From positions 1-29,868 of the forward strand of contig JANWKX010000076.1 in assembly GCA_025451145.1 (NCBI GenBank): 29,868 nucleotides of DNA. Reading direction: 5' to 3'. The translations under genes were made by a program, and so were the position numbers. Source of the DNA: Vampirovibrionales bacterium. GTDB taxonomy: Bacteria; Cyanobacteriota; Vampirovibrionia; Vampirovibrionales; JAGQHJ01. A model generated the notes under the pieces. That model searched no databases. It was not told the DNA's origin and saw nothing but the letters and a program-made list of their open reading frames with translations. Positions 1 through 6,971 of the stretch are shown here, piece after piece; position 1 is the stretch's first letter, and the number at the start of each line of letters is the position of its first letter.

Positions 1-208
1 CATCTGAAGGGACACAATAAGATTCAATGAATACTCTGCGCAACGTTCAAAACAATAGACCCAATCGCCGCCGCCCTAGGCTGTACCGCGGTATTGGTTA
101 GCGCAAGCTGATTCTTTGATTTAAACCCAATGCCTCGGTCCAGGATAACCCGATCGAGGCTATTTAATAACGCGCAACAACAGGATAACTCAAGGAAAAC
201 CTACCCCG

Positions 209-1774
209 ATGTCAATCCCTTCCATCATCACAACGACCTTAGCGGCTCTGGATAACCAGAGATCCCTAACGCCGTTATTGGTGAAGGATTTAATCAATTC
301 CGGCGGCCGGAGCTTTATGGAATATAAACGGGGCGGGGTTGGCGCCAATTATGCTGGCCGGGAACGGCTATTTGAAGAGCTGGCCACAACAGCAGTCTGG
401 ATTTTTGGGCGAAAATTTATTCATAAAAGGATTTTCAGCCCTGTTATGACCAAAGTGTTTAAGCTGGACCCGGATATTGATGTTCGGCTCTTAATGAAAA
501 ACCCTCTACAGAAAGTGCCTGCCTGGATTACAGAATCTCGGATTCCCTACATTAGAGCCAACTGGATTAACTTTATCCTGGGAACCATAATCCCTGTGGC
601 CATTATTGGCTGGCTGATCCCGACCATTAACCAAGCCATTACCCGAAAACTGGTGGCGAAAGACAAAGCCAAGAGCCAGCCTCAAGACCGGATTCAACCT
701 AAAGCCAATCCGATGCAACCTGTCCCCAATACTGCATATGCACCCTCAATCCCTTGGTCGATGCAAAGCGGCATTCAAAGCGGTATGCAAACCCAAATGC
801 AGTACAATCCATTTTCCATGAATACCTATGGCAACAACGCTTATGCTTATCCCATGCAAACTTATCCATACCCAATGGTTCCTTATTCTACCAACTATTG
901 GCAGAGAGGATACAGACCTTGGTTTACCCGGTTTTCAGGCATAGAAAGCTTAGGCGATAAGATGTTTGAACTGGTTAATGATGCCGTTTACGGCAATATC
1001 ATCATTGACGGCGGGATTAGTGGAGGCCGGCTTTTGAAAGCCAGAAACATCCCTGACTTTGCTGAAACGGCCGTTCGGGAAAGTTCCATCATTCTCTTTT
1101 TATATTTTGCAGGTGATTTTATCAAAGGGTTGCTTCGGAATACGTTTGACAAGCACTTCCACGCTATCTCCAAGTTCGATTACAGTGCCTTGCAGTGGAT
1201 TAAAAAGCAGAAAATTACGCCAGCAAAACTTTTGTCCGATTTTTATGCCCTTCCAGAAGGATTTGACTTTGGTTTTATTGATAATCAACTCAACCATGCA
1301 ACAGGCACCTTTGAAAACAACTTTTTAGAGCTGGCCCGACAACATGGGTTTATCAAAATTCTTTCCAAAGAAAATACATCCGCGGCCTTTGCAGAAAAGA
1401 TTTGGGGGGCAGAACGTTGGGCAAGCAAAGAGTTCCAGCACATTCTGGATCCTCGGCAGTTTGTGGATATTGAGGGAATCATCAAAACCTTCATGGGGAT
1501 TGAAGCGGCTCCCGGCGCTAAAGCGGTTCCTGGCTTGATCAAACAATTTGAAGAGGCCTTTGCCCACTTTTCCGGGACCGAGTCCGAGGCCTTAAAATCA
1601 ATTCTCACTCGAACGAGCTGGTGTAAGGGGACCGCTTTACTCGCCAGTTATGTGGTCAGTACCGTCTGCATTTCGATTTTGGCCCCCATGTTACAACACT
1701 GGATCACCTACAAACTCAGCGGGAAAAAAGATTTCCCGGGGATTCAAAATACACCCATTTCAACTGGAAATTGA
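209..1774 (+). CDS. Unknown membrane protein with Met/Gln/Tyr/Pro-rich insert
   Basis: The 521-residue protein is not one I can assign to a named family. Three hydrophobic stretches are visible: about residues 119-144, 292-310 and 473-503, so it is probably an integral membrane protein. Between the first two lies a low-complexity stretch (about 169-235) very rich in Met, Gln, Tyr, Pro and Asn, which is likely disordered. The N-terminal 70 residues are charged and lack a signal peptide. The C-terminal half looks globular and helical. The ATG follows 'caaggaaaac', a weak ribosome site 9 to 14 bases upstream. The gene stands alone: the next gene begins about 200 bases later. Function unknown; that it is a real gene is well supported by length and composition. 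Confidence 0.85.
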   Translation: MSIPSIITTTLAALDNQRSLTPLLVKDLINSGGRSFMEYKRGGVGANYAGRERLFEELATTAVWIFGRKFIHKRIFSPVMTKVFKLDPDIDVRLLMKNPLQKVPAWITESRIPYIRANWINFILGTIIPVAIIGWLIPTINQAITRKLVAKDKAKSQPQDRIQPKANPMQPVPNTAYAPSIPWSMQSGIQSGMQTQMQYNPFSMNTYGNNAYAYPMQTYPYPMVPYSTNYWQRGYRPWFTRFSGIESLGDKMFELVNDAVYGNIIIDGGISGGRLLKARNIPDFAETAVRESSIILFLYFAGDFIKGLLRNTFDKHFHAISKFDYSALQWIKKQKITPAKLLSDFYALPEGFDFGFIDNQLNHATGTFENNFLELARQHGFIKILSKENTSAAFAEKIWGAERWASKEFQHILDPRQFVDIEGIIKTFMGIEAAPGAKAVPGLIKQFEEAFAHFSGTESEALKSILTRTSWCKGTALLASYVVSTVCISILAPMLQHWITYKLSGKKDFPGIQNTPISTGN

Positions 1775-1983
1775 TTGTAAGATCCAAACTTCAAGCCAGA
1801 GACTTGAGTAAAGGTCTGAGACGATATCTTAATGGATTAGATTGCCTTGAGGGGCTAGATAACAGGAGGTTACTCCTTGAAATCCGTCTTATATACAATC
1901 AATGAATCCGTTTAGAAGTTGTATTGCAATATTGTTTGGTATTAAATTTAAAAATTAAAAAAAATATTCGTACGGAGAAAGAA

Positions 1984-2676
1984 ATGCCTGCTATAAAAAT
2001 TAGCGCCTACTCAACTAATGTGTCTCAAGCGGGTCAGGATCGGACCGCAAAGAAAATTGATGGTCAAACAGGCCCATTTGATTCTGAAAAGCCTGGAAAT
2101 TATGGAAGAAATGCGGCAGATGCCTATGCGTCAGGAATTACGGCTAAACCCAAAAAAGATCGTTTTCAAAGCCAGTGGTCCTTTGTTCGATACACCCCTA
2201 AAGATAGTCTGAACCAAGACGAAATGTATCAGAATCTATTTGGCTACGGTGAGCAGCTCATCCACCGTTTCGATAAAAATAAGGATGGGCGATTAAATAG
2301 CCAAGAATGGAGCCGTTATGTGAAGGCGGCCAACTCTCCAGGTCAATGGCTTGCACGCCTCGTACTCGCTCCGATTAATCGCCGTTATGAACGTAAATCC
2401 CTCCAATCCTTTGATCTAAATGGCGATAACCAAATCGATACATTCGAGATGGGGGCTAAAGCCTTATTTGAAGATGGTCTTGAGCGCTTTGAATATGACG
2501 GTGCGCGAGATGAATCTAGTTTCTGGGGAACACCGGATGGCGAAATTCATCCTGGGAACCGGATTGTTAGCCAGATAGCTGTTGCAACGGCCGATTCTCA
2601 TGTGAAGCATTATGTTCAACAGCTTGCATATGACTATCGTTTGGTAGAGCATTTCGACAGCTTCAAAGGGCAATAA
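1984..2676 (+). CDS. EF-hand calcium-binding protein
   Basis: A 230-residue protein with two canonical 12-residue EF-hand loops. Loop 1 is at residues 97-108 (DKNKDGRLNSQE) and loop 2 at 144-155 (DLNGDNQIDTFE). Both have acidic or polar residues at positions 1, 3, 5 and 9, and Glu at position 12. A third, degenerate acidic segment (about 172-190) follows. No signal peptide or membrane helix is visible, so it is probably a cytosolic calcium sensor or buffer. I chose the ATG at 1984 because a GGAGAAAG ribosome site lies just upstream; an in-frame ATG at 1924 would add 20 lysine-rich residues translated from AT-rich leader DNA. The paired EF-hands are typical of calmodulin-like bacterial proteins; no enzymatic domain is recognisable. 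Confidence 0.85.
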   Translation: MPAIKISAYSTNVSQAGQDRTAKKIDGQTGPFDSEKPGNYGRNAADAYASGITAKPKKDRFQSQWSFVRYTPKDSLNQDEMYQNLFGYGEQLIHRFDKNKDGRLNSQEWSRYVKAANSPGQWLARLVLAPINRRYERKSLQSFDLNGDNQIDTFEMGAKALFEDGLERFEYDGARDESSFWGTPDGEIHPGNRIVSQIAVATADSHVKHYVQQLAYDYRLVEHFDSFKGQ

Positions 2677-2813
2677 CCATCGTCCGTCTACGGCGTTGGC
2701 GATTAACCAATAGAAATAGAGCCCCATGGTGTTTGTTGGGCTGATTCTTGTATATTGAAAATGTGTACGCTATTCTGTTGGGTAGAGACTTATCCCTTTC
2801 ATTCATGTTTAAT

Positions 2814-2958
2814 GGGTGGCTGAGGGGTGGAGCCTTCAGCAATGAAGGATTCAGTCATTATACGGCGTAAGGCCAACGAACCATGTCAGGGCGGGAACGC
2901 AGCAGCATTAAGTTGGAATCTGCGGGTGTATAATTGGCTCTCCACCCCTCAGCCACTT
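2814..2958 (+). ncRNA. ffs: Signal recognition particle RNA (4.5S/scRNA)
   Basis: The conserved SRP RNA core is visible at about 2874-2913: GAACCATGTCAGG, then a GGAA tetraloop closed by GCG/CGC, then AGCAGCATTAAG. This is the helix 8 symmetric/asymmetric loop region that binds Ffh. The ends form a long helix: 2816-2831 (GTGGCTGAGGGGTGGA) is perfectly complementary to 2941-2956, and pairing continues inward after a small bulge. The length of about 145 nt is somewhat longer than the E. coli 114-nt RNA and much shorter than the B. subtilis scRNA. It acts with Ffh and FtsY in co-translational membrane targeting. Exact ends are inferred from the helix. Confidence 0.93.
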
Positions 2959-3106
2959 TCTGTAAGTGGGAAACGAATTGAGACATTCAAGTCAACGGTG
3001 TGCCAGGACTTGGTTAATGCCATACAGATATTTTCAAAACTTCGATGATGCTATTTGTATTGTTTAGAAATCGGTTGTCAGATATTCGCTGACCCTAAAC
3101 AAGACT

Positions 3107-3136
3107 AAAGCTGGCTTAGAATACTAAGCCAGCTTT
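3107..3136 (-). terminator. Strong hairpin downstream of the putative lipoprotein gene
   Basis: A perfect 13-bp inverted repeat (AAAGCTGGCTTAG / CTAAGCCAGCTTT) with a 4-nt loop lies 22 bases beyond the stop of the minus-strand gene ending at 3159. It is also downstream of the plus-strand SRP RNA. There is no long T run on either side, so termination efficiency is uncertain. Confidence 0.6.
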
Positions 3137-3158
3137 GAGAGTTAGATCTGCTGATTAA

Positions 3159-3941
3159 TTAGGCTTTAATCATCCGAACAGGTTTTACAGTCACTGCTGC
3201 TTCTGGGGTGGCATTTAAAGCTGCCGTATTCCAGTGTCCATCAGGGGTCATTAGTAATACCCGAACGAGTACCATGGCATCATCTTGATAATCCATGTTA
3301 CTCCCCCAGCTTGATTGATCAAAACTTCCTAAAGGATGATCAACATCAGGATCACCGTTGGGCTTAAGCAAATACAACCCATCCATAGTCTTAGGGAGAT
3401 AATATCCAGTGATACTGCTATCTCCAAAATAGGCAATCTTGACCCACTGTCCATTCTCATATTTAGAAATAAAGCCATCCCCATCGACTTTCGCAATAGG
3501 ATGATTATTGGTGTTAGGGACCCTTGGATCGCTTAAGTATAATTCACCGTCTTTTACGAAACCGTAGACTTGGGAAGGGTTGTTACAGTTGAAAATTTCG
3601 CCAACCTGGTTGCTATCTACATTATAACCAGGATTAACGACATTGACTGAGCCTGGCAATGCGTTTGCGTCGACAGACATTTGGACAGATCCATCACCGC
3701 AAGGAGCTTGAGATGCTGGCGGAAGTATACCGCAGCCAGAGGCGCTGGCTACAGCAAAACCCAACATGATAGCGGCTAAAGAACCTTGGGCCCATTTGGG
3801 CAACAAACGGACTAATCTATTTTGGCCAAAATGAACCGTGTCCAGCCCCATAGTGTGGCTATTTGAAAGCATTCTGGGTTGTCTTGAAGCAGTCAAGGCG
3901 GGGCGAAATTGAGACATATAGTTGATTGCAGAGGCGCGCAT
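3159..3941 (-). CDS. Putative lipoprotein of unknown function
   Basis: A 260-residue product when started at the ATG at 3941, which has an AAAGGA ribosome site 7 bases upstream; the longer ORF from 3971 lacks one. After an unusually long N-terminal region of about 55 residues comes a hydrophobic segment ending in ASGC. This resembles a lipobox, so the mature protein could be lipid-anchored through that Cys. Ahead of it, at about residues 34-41, sits DTVHFGQN, a short motif also found near the N-termini of two other unrelated proteins here. The C-terminal 190 residues contain repeated Asp-Gly turns (KDGELYL, MDGLYLL) and aromatic residues, and are probably beta-rich and extracytoplasmic. I do not recognise the family. 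The alternative is a type I signal peptide or a single membrane anchor. Confidence 0.75.
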   Translation of the reverse strand: MRASAINYMSQFRPALTASRQPRMLSNSHTMGLDTVHFGQNRLVRLLPKWAQGSLAAIMLGFAVASASGCGILPPASQAPCGDGSVQMSVDANALPGSVNVVNPGYNVDSNQVGEIFNCNNPSQVYGFVKDGELYLSDPRVPNTNNHPIAKVDGDGFISKYENGQWVKIAYFGDSSITGYYLPKTMDGLYLLKPNGDPDVDHPLGSFDQSSWGSNMDYQDDAMVLVRVLLMTPDGHWNTAALNATPEAAVTVKPVRMIKA

Positions 3942-4297
3942 TGAAATATCCTTTATTGTAACTTTTAACAAATCAAGTTATTTAATCTAATGAAAGGCGC
4001 TCAATTTTACCGATTGCTAAAATTAATATTCAAACTTAACATTCAGTTACTTCTTGTCAGCTCCAGATGTCCGCATTGTGTAAGGTGATTATCACCATTA
4101 ATTTACGCTGTGCGTTTACGCCACAGTAAAATTAAATCGCTTATTGATATTGTGCCTTTATGCCCAAAAAAGCGCCAGATAATCCCTCCATAGCGTTATT
4201 CTATAAACCCATTATTTTATTTATCGTTGGGTATGCTAGCATTGCTCATTAATTCCAATATTCTGTTTATATAAAAATACGAAAAGTATAATAAAAA
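3942..4297. other. Divergent intergenic region with two inverted repeats
   Basis: This 356-base AT-rich gap separates the divergent lipoprotein and ethylene-receptor genes. It contains the perfect palindrome GGTGAT-T-ATCACC at 4084-4096. Directly after it is an imperfect inverted repeat at 4098-4135 (arms TTAATTT...AAATTAA and GCTGTG...CACAG). These could be operator sites for either gene or a cruciform-forming element. No ORF, RNA family or clear sigma-70 promoter is visible. Confidence 0.5.
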
Positions 4298-5896
4298 ATG
4301 AATGAAGCCCTCTATTATTTCTCTCATCTTTTTAATATCGAAGCCTTTCCGCCAAGATGGCTTTGTGGACAATGGAATCACTTTACAGGGTGGTTTTATA
4401 TTCTTTCAGATATTGGTATTGGAGCGGCTTATTACACCATTCCGTTCTTGATTGCCCAATTTATACGAAAAAGAACGGACATTCCTTTTCCCAGGGTTTT
4501 CTGGCTATTTGCTGCCTTTATTTTCGCTTGTGGAACAACTCACTTTATGGATGCCACCCTCTTCTGGTGGCCTGCCTATCGACTGGCAGGCGTTATCCTC
4601 TTTGTAACGGCCTTGGTGTCATGGAGGACCATCTTTGCCATGATTCCGACCATCCCCCAAGCGTTAATGCTGAAAAGCCCTAAAGATTTAGAACGGATGG
4701 TTGAAGAACGGACCCATCAGTTACAGGAAAGTGAGGAGCGCTTTCGTTTATTGGTTGAAAATGTCAAGGATTATTCTATCTATTTTGTTGATATTCATGG
4801 CAATATCTCCAGTTGGAACGCTGGTGCCGAAAACTTATTTGGGTATACAGCCGAAGAAACTCTTGGGAAACCTTTAGAAACCTTTTTACCCCCCCCATTG
4901 ATTGAAGAAAGTTTGCCACAAAAAGAACTGGGTGTTGCAGCAACCAAAGGTCGCTTTGAAACGGAAGGCTTCCGTTTTCGTAAAGATGGTTCCCAATTTT
5001 GGGCCAGTATCCTTCTAACAGCACTTTATAACGAAAAAAAAGAGTTAATTGGGTTTTCCAATATCACCCGGGATATTACAGAGCGTAAGCATGCCATGCA
5101 AGCACTCAAAGAATCCAAAGAGTCGGCAGAAGATGCGAACCGAAAGAAAAGCCAATTTCTGGCCAATATGAGCCATGAGTTAAGGACCCCGCTCAATGCG
5201 GTGATAGGCTATTCCCAAATGATGGATAAAGGCGTATCCGGAGAACTGAGCGATAAGCAAAAAAAGTACGCTCATAATATTTATGTCAGCGGAAGACATT
5301 TACTGGATATGGTGAATGACCTCCTTGATATCGCAAAGATAGAGGCTGGCCGAATTAATCTTGATCTTGATAAAGTTTCGGTATCCTCTTTGATTGAGGA
5401 GCTTAAAGATGTTTTCTTCCCTATGGCAGAAGAAAAAGACGTTTCGCTAACCTTTGAAGTCGGGCCCGACTTAACCCAGGTTATCTCTGATCCAGCACGT
5501 TTAAAGCAAATCTTTATTAATTTGATCAGCAATGCGATTAAATTCAATAAACCTAACGGTAATGTTATTGTTAGGCTCTATCAGGAAGAGAGTAATGGGA
5601 AATTCTGGTTTGTCGGCCAGGTGGAGGATACTGGCATCGGCATTCCACAGGATAAAATAGGGAACTTATTCACTGAATTCTACCAAATTGACTCAACGGC
5701 ATCGCGAAAATACGAGGGCACAGGATTGGGCTTGGCACTTACCAAGCATTTGGTTGAACTACACCGGGGAACCATAACGGTCACAAGTGAAGAAGGTGTA
5801 GGTTCCTGCTTTACATTCCGCTTCCCTAATATCTTTTCGGCAGACGCGTATAGACAACGAGGAAATGAGGCCCTACAGCAAGGAAAACAAGTTTAA
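4298..5896 (+). CDS. Ethylene-receptor-like hybrid sensor: ethylene-binding domain, PAS, histidine kinase
   Basis: A 532-residue sensor kinase. The first ~120 residues form a three-helix membrane domain. It matches the plant ETR1/cyanobacterial SynEtr1 ethylene-binding domain: the known ligand/copper residues of ETR1 (D25, Y32, I35, P36, I62, C65, H69) are all present at a constant offset as D38, Y45, I48, P49, I75, C78 and H82 (motif ACGTTHF). A short coiled coil (about 128-150) leads to a PAS domain (about 146-265). Next come a HisKA domain with phospho-acceptor H293 (MSHELRTPLN) and an HATPase with N, G1 (DTGIGIP) and G2 (GTGLGLAL) boxes. No GAF domain is seen, unlike in plant receptors. 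Predicted: membrane-bound sensor of ethylene or another small olefin, Cu(I)-dependent, passing phosphate to the adjacent response regulator. The stop TAA overlaps the next ATG by one base. No strong ribosome site precedes its own ATG. Confidence 0.9.
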   Translation: MNEALYYFSHLFNIEAFPPRWLCGQWNHFTGWFYILSDIGIGAAYYTIPFLIAQFIRKRTDIPFPRVFWLFAAFIFACGTTHFMDATLFWWPAYRLAGVILFVTALVSWRTIFAMIPTIPQALMLKSPKDLERMVEERTHQLQESEERFRLLVENVKDYSIYFVDIHGNISSWNAGAENLFGYTAEETLGKPLETFLPPPLIEESLPQKELGVAATKGRFETEGFRFRKDGSQFWASILLTALYNEKKELIGFSNITRDITERKHAMQALKESKESAEDANRKKSQFLANMSHELRTPLNAVIGYSQMMDKGVSGELSDKQKKYAHNIYVSGRHLLDMVNDLLDIAKIEAGRINLDLDKVSVSSLIEELKDVFFPMAEEKDVSLTFEVGPDLTQVISDPARLKQIFINLISNAIKFNKPNGNVIVRLYQEESNGKFWFVGQVEDTGIGIPQDKIGNLFTEFYQIDSTASRKYEGTGLGLALTKHLVELHRGTITVTSEEGVGSCFTFRFPNIFSADAYRQRGNEALQQGKQV

Positions 5897-6273
5897 TGGT
5901 GGAGAAAACGAAGGTTCTTATTATTGATGATAAACCTAACAATCTTGAGATGACGAAAGATATTCTTGAGTTTGCCGGATATGAAGCGTTAACGGCGAAT
6001 AATGCTAAAAATGGCATTGAAATGATGCGAAAATCCCATCCTGATCTGGTTTTATTGGATATTCTGATGCCTGAAATGGATGGTTATGAAGCCGTTAGAG
6101 TGATTCGATCGGATGATAAAATAAAGCAAATCCCCATTCTTGCTTATACAGCCTTGGCGACAGGCATCAATCGGGATAAAGCATTGGAATATGGCTGTGT
6201 GGATGTTATCACCAAGCCTATAGACATTGATAATTTTTATAAAGTTATTAAAACTTACACCAAAGCGAAATAG
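5896..6273 (+). CDS. Single-domain response regulator (CheY/DivK type)
   Basis: A 125-residue stand-alone receiver domain. The acidic pair D11-D12, phospho-acceptor D55 (LLDILMPEMDG), switch T85 and K107 (ITKP) are all present, so it should be phosphorylatable. There is no output domain; it must act by binding a partner or in a phosphorelay. Its ATG shares one base with the stop of the upstream ethylene-receptor-like kinase, so the two are almost certainly translationally coupled and form a cognate pair. Compared with cyanobacterial ethylene signalling, where the kinase is followed by other regulators, the output here is unknown and probably encoded elsewhere. Confidence 0.92.
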   Translation: MVEKTKVLIIDDKPNNLEMTKDILEFAGYEALTANNAKNGIEMMRKSHPDLVLLDILMPEMDGYEAVRVIRSDDKIKQIPILAYTALATGINRDKALEYGCVDVITKPIDIDNFYKVIKTYTKAK

Positions 6274-6306
6274 ACTTCAGGGCCCTGGTGAAGACTTTTT
6301 CAAGTA
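6273..6306 (+). terminator. Possible weak terminator after the sensor/regulator operon
   Basis: CTTCA and TGAAG arms flank a G+C-rich loop containing GGGCCC, followed within two bases by a run of five T. It lies immediately after the response regulator stop. The stem is short, so this is tentative. Confidence 0.3.
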
Positions 6307-6483
6307 TTTCCAGGAGACTTGCACGAAAATTCGATATGAATTGCCAGGAAGGGTTTAGCTCTCTCGACCCTTTTCATGATTGAATTTCATGGCAAAAAGT
6401 GGCATGATATGTTATTAGAGTTTTTGGAAAATTCCCGTGGGTAAATTTTTATTCCGGTAGGGTGTTCCTCAATCTCAGTTCAA

Positions 6484-6489
6484 TATAAT
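6484..6489 (+). promoter_or_regulatory. Consensus -10 box for the zinc-ribbon gene
   Basis: A perfect TATAAT sits 37 bases before the ATG at 6521 and 11 bases before the AAAGGAGG ribosome site. No good -35 element is at 17 bases, so activation or a non-canonical promoter is possible. Confidence 0.45.
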
Positions 6490-6520
6490 GGTTATTTCTT
6501 AAAGGAGGCCCTAGCCGGTC

Positions 6521-6838
6521 ATGTTCACCAATCGACAAATTGCTTGCCAGGCATGTGGCGAGGAGTTCACATTTACATCTGAAGAACAGGAATTTTTCCA
6601 GTCAAAAGGTTTTCAGGAACCTAAAAAGTGCAAGACTTGCCGTGATGCTGCCAAACAAAATCGTGGTGGCGGCGGTTATGGTGGAGGAAGAGGTGGAAGC
6701 CGTGGCCCGAGGCAGCTTTATGATGCCACTTGTGCCTCTTGCGGGGTTCAGACCCAAGTTCCCTTTATGCCAAACGGAAGCAAACCTGTTTACTGCCGTG
6801 ATTGCTACACAGGGAGTAGTTCTGGATCTCGATATTAA
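6521..6838 (+). CDS. Double zinc-ribbon protein with RGG-type linker
   Basis: A 105-residue small basic protein. The N-terminal part is a zinc-binding domain with C9/C12 and C37/C40 (CQACG ... CKTCR), like the 'probable zinc-binding' zf-trcl family. A Gly/Arg-rich linker (about 48-64, repeated GGG and RGG) follows, then a second zinc ribbon with C71/C74 and C92/C95 (CASCG ... YCRDCY). RGG-like linkers usually contact RNA, so nucleic-acid binding is a reasonable inference, though the partner is unknown. It has a strong ribosome site (AAAGGAGG, 12 bases upstream), a TATAAT box and its own terminator. It is therefore a monocistronic, probably well-expressed gene. Confidence 0.9.
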   Translation: MFTNRQIACQACGEEFTFTSEEQEFFQSKGFQEPKKCKTCRDAAKQNRGGGGYGGGRGGSRGPRQLYDATCASCGVQTQVPFMPNGSKPVYCRDCYTGSSSGSRY

Positions 6839-6861
6839 TTTAACCTCGACAACCAGATTTT

Positions 6862-6891
6862 AAAAAGCGTACCTGTCTTGGTACGCTTTTT
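6862..6891 (+). terminator. Rho-independent terminator of the zinc-ribbon gene
   Basis: A 12-bp perfect stem (AAAAAGCGTACC / GGTACGCTTTTT) with a 6-nt loop ends in a T run, 23 bases after the stop codon at 6838. Confidence 0.92.
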
Positions 6892-6971
6892 TATTGAAAA
6901 TAATTCAAAATCCTTATTTCGGGCAGGAGCTTGTACTTGAAACCTGGATAAAAATCACTCATCATGGCCCT

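Noticed and set aside
27..101. 24-codon basic ORF (MNTLRNVQNNRPNRRRPR...)
   Set aside because: The GAAGGGA upstream is too far from the ATG and nothing else supports translation; probably chance.
2827..3048. 73-codon ORF over the SRP RNA
   Set aside because: It lies on the conserved SRP RNA, which explains the sequence.
6540..6863. 107-codon ORF overlapping the zinc-ribbon gene in another frame
   Set aside because: The other frame has four CxxC motifs, a ribosome site and a terminator; this one has none.
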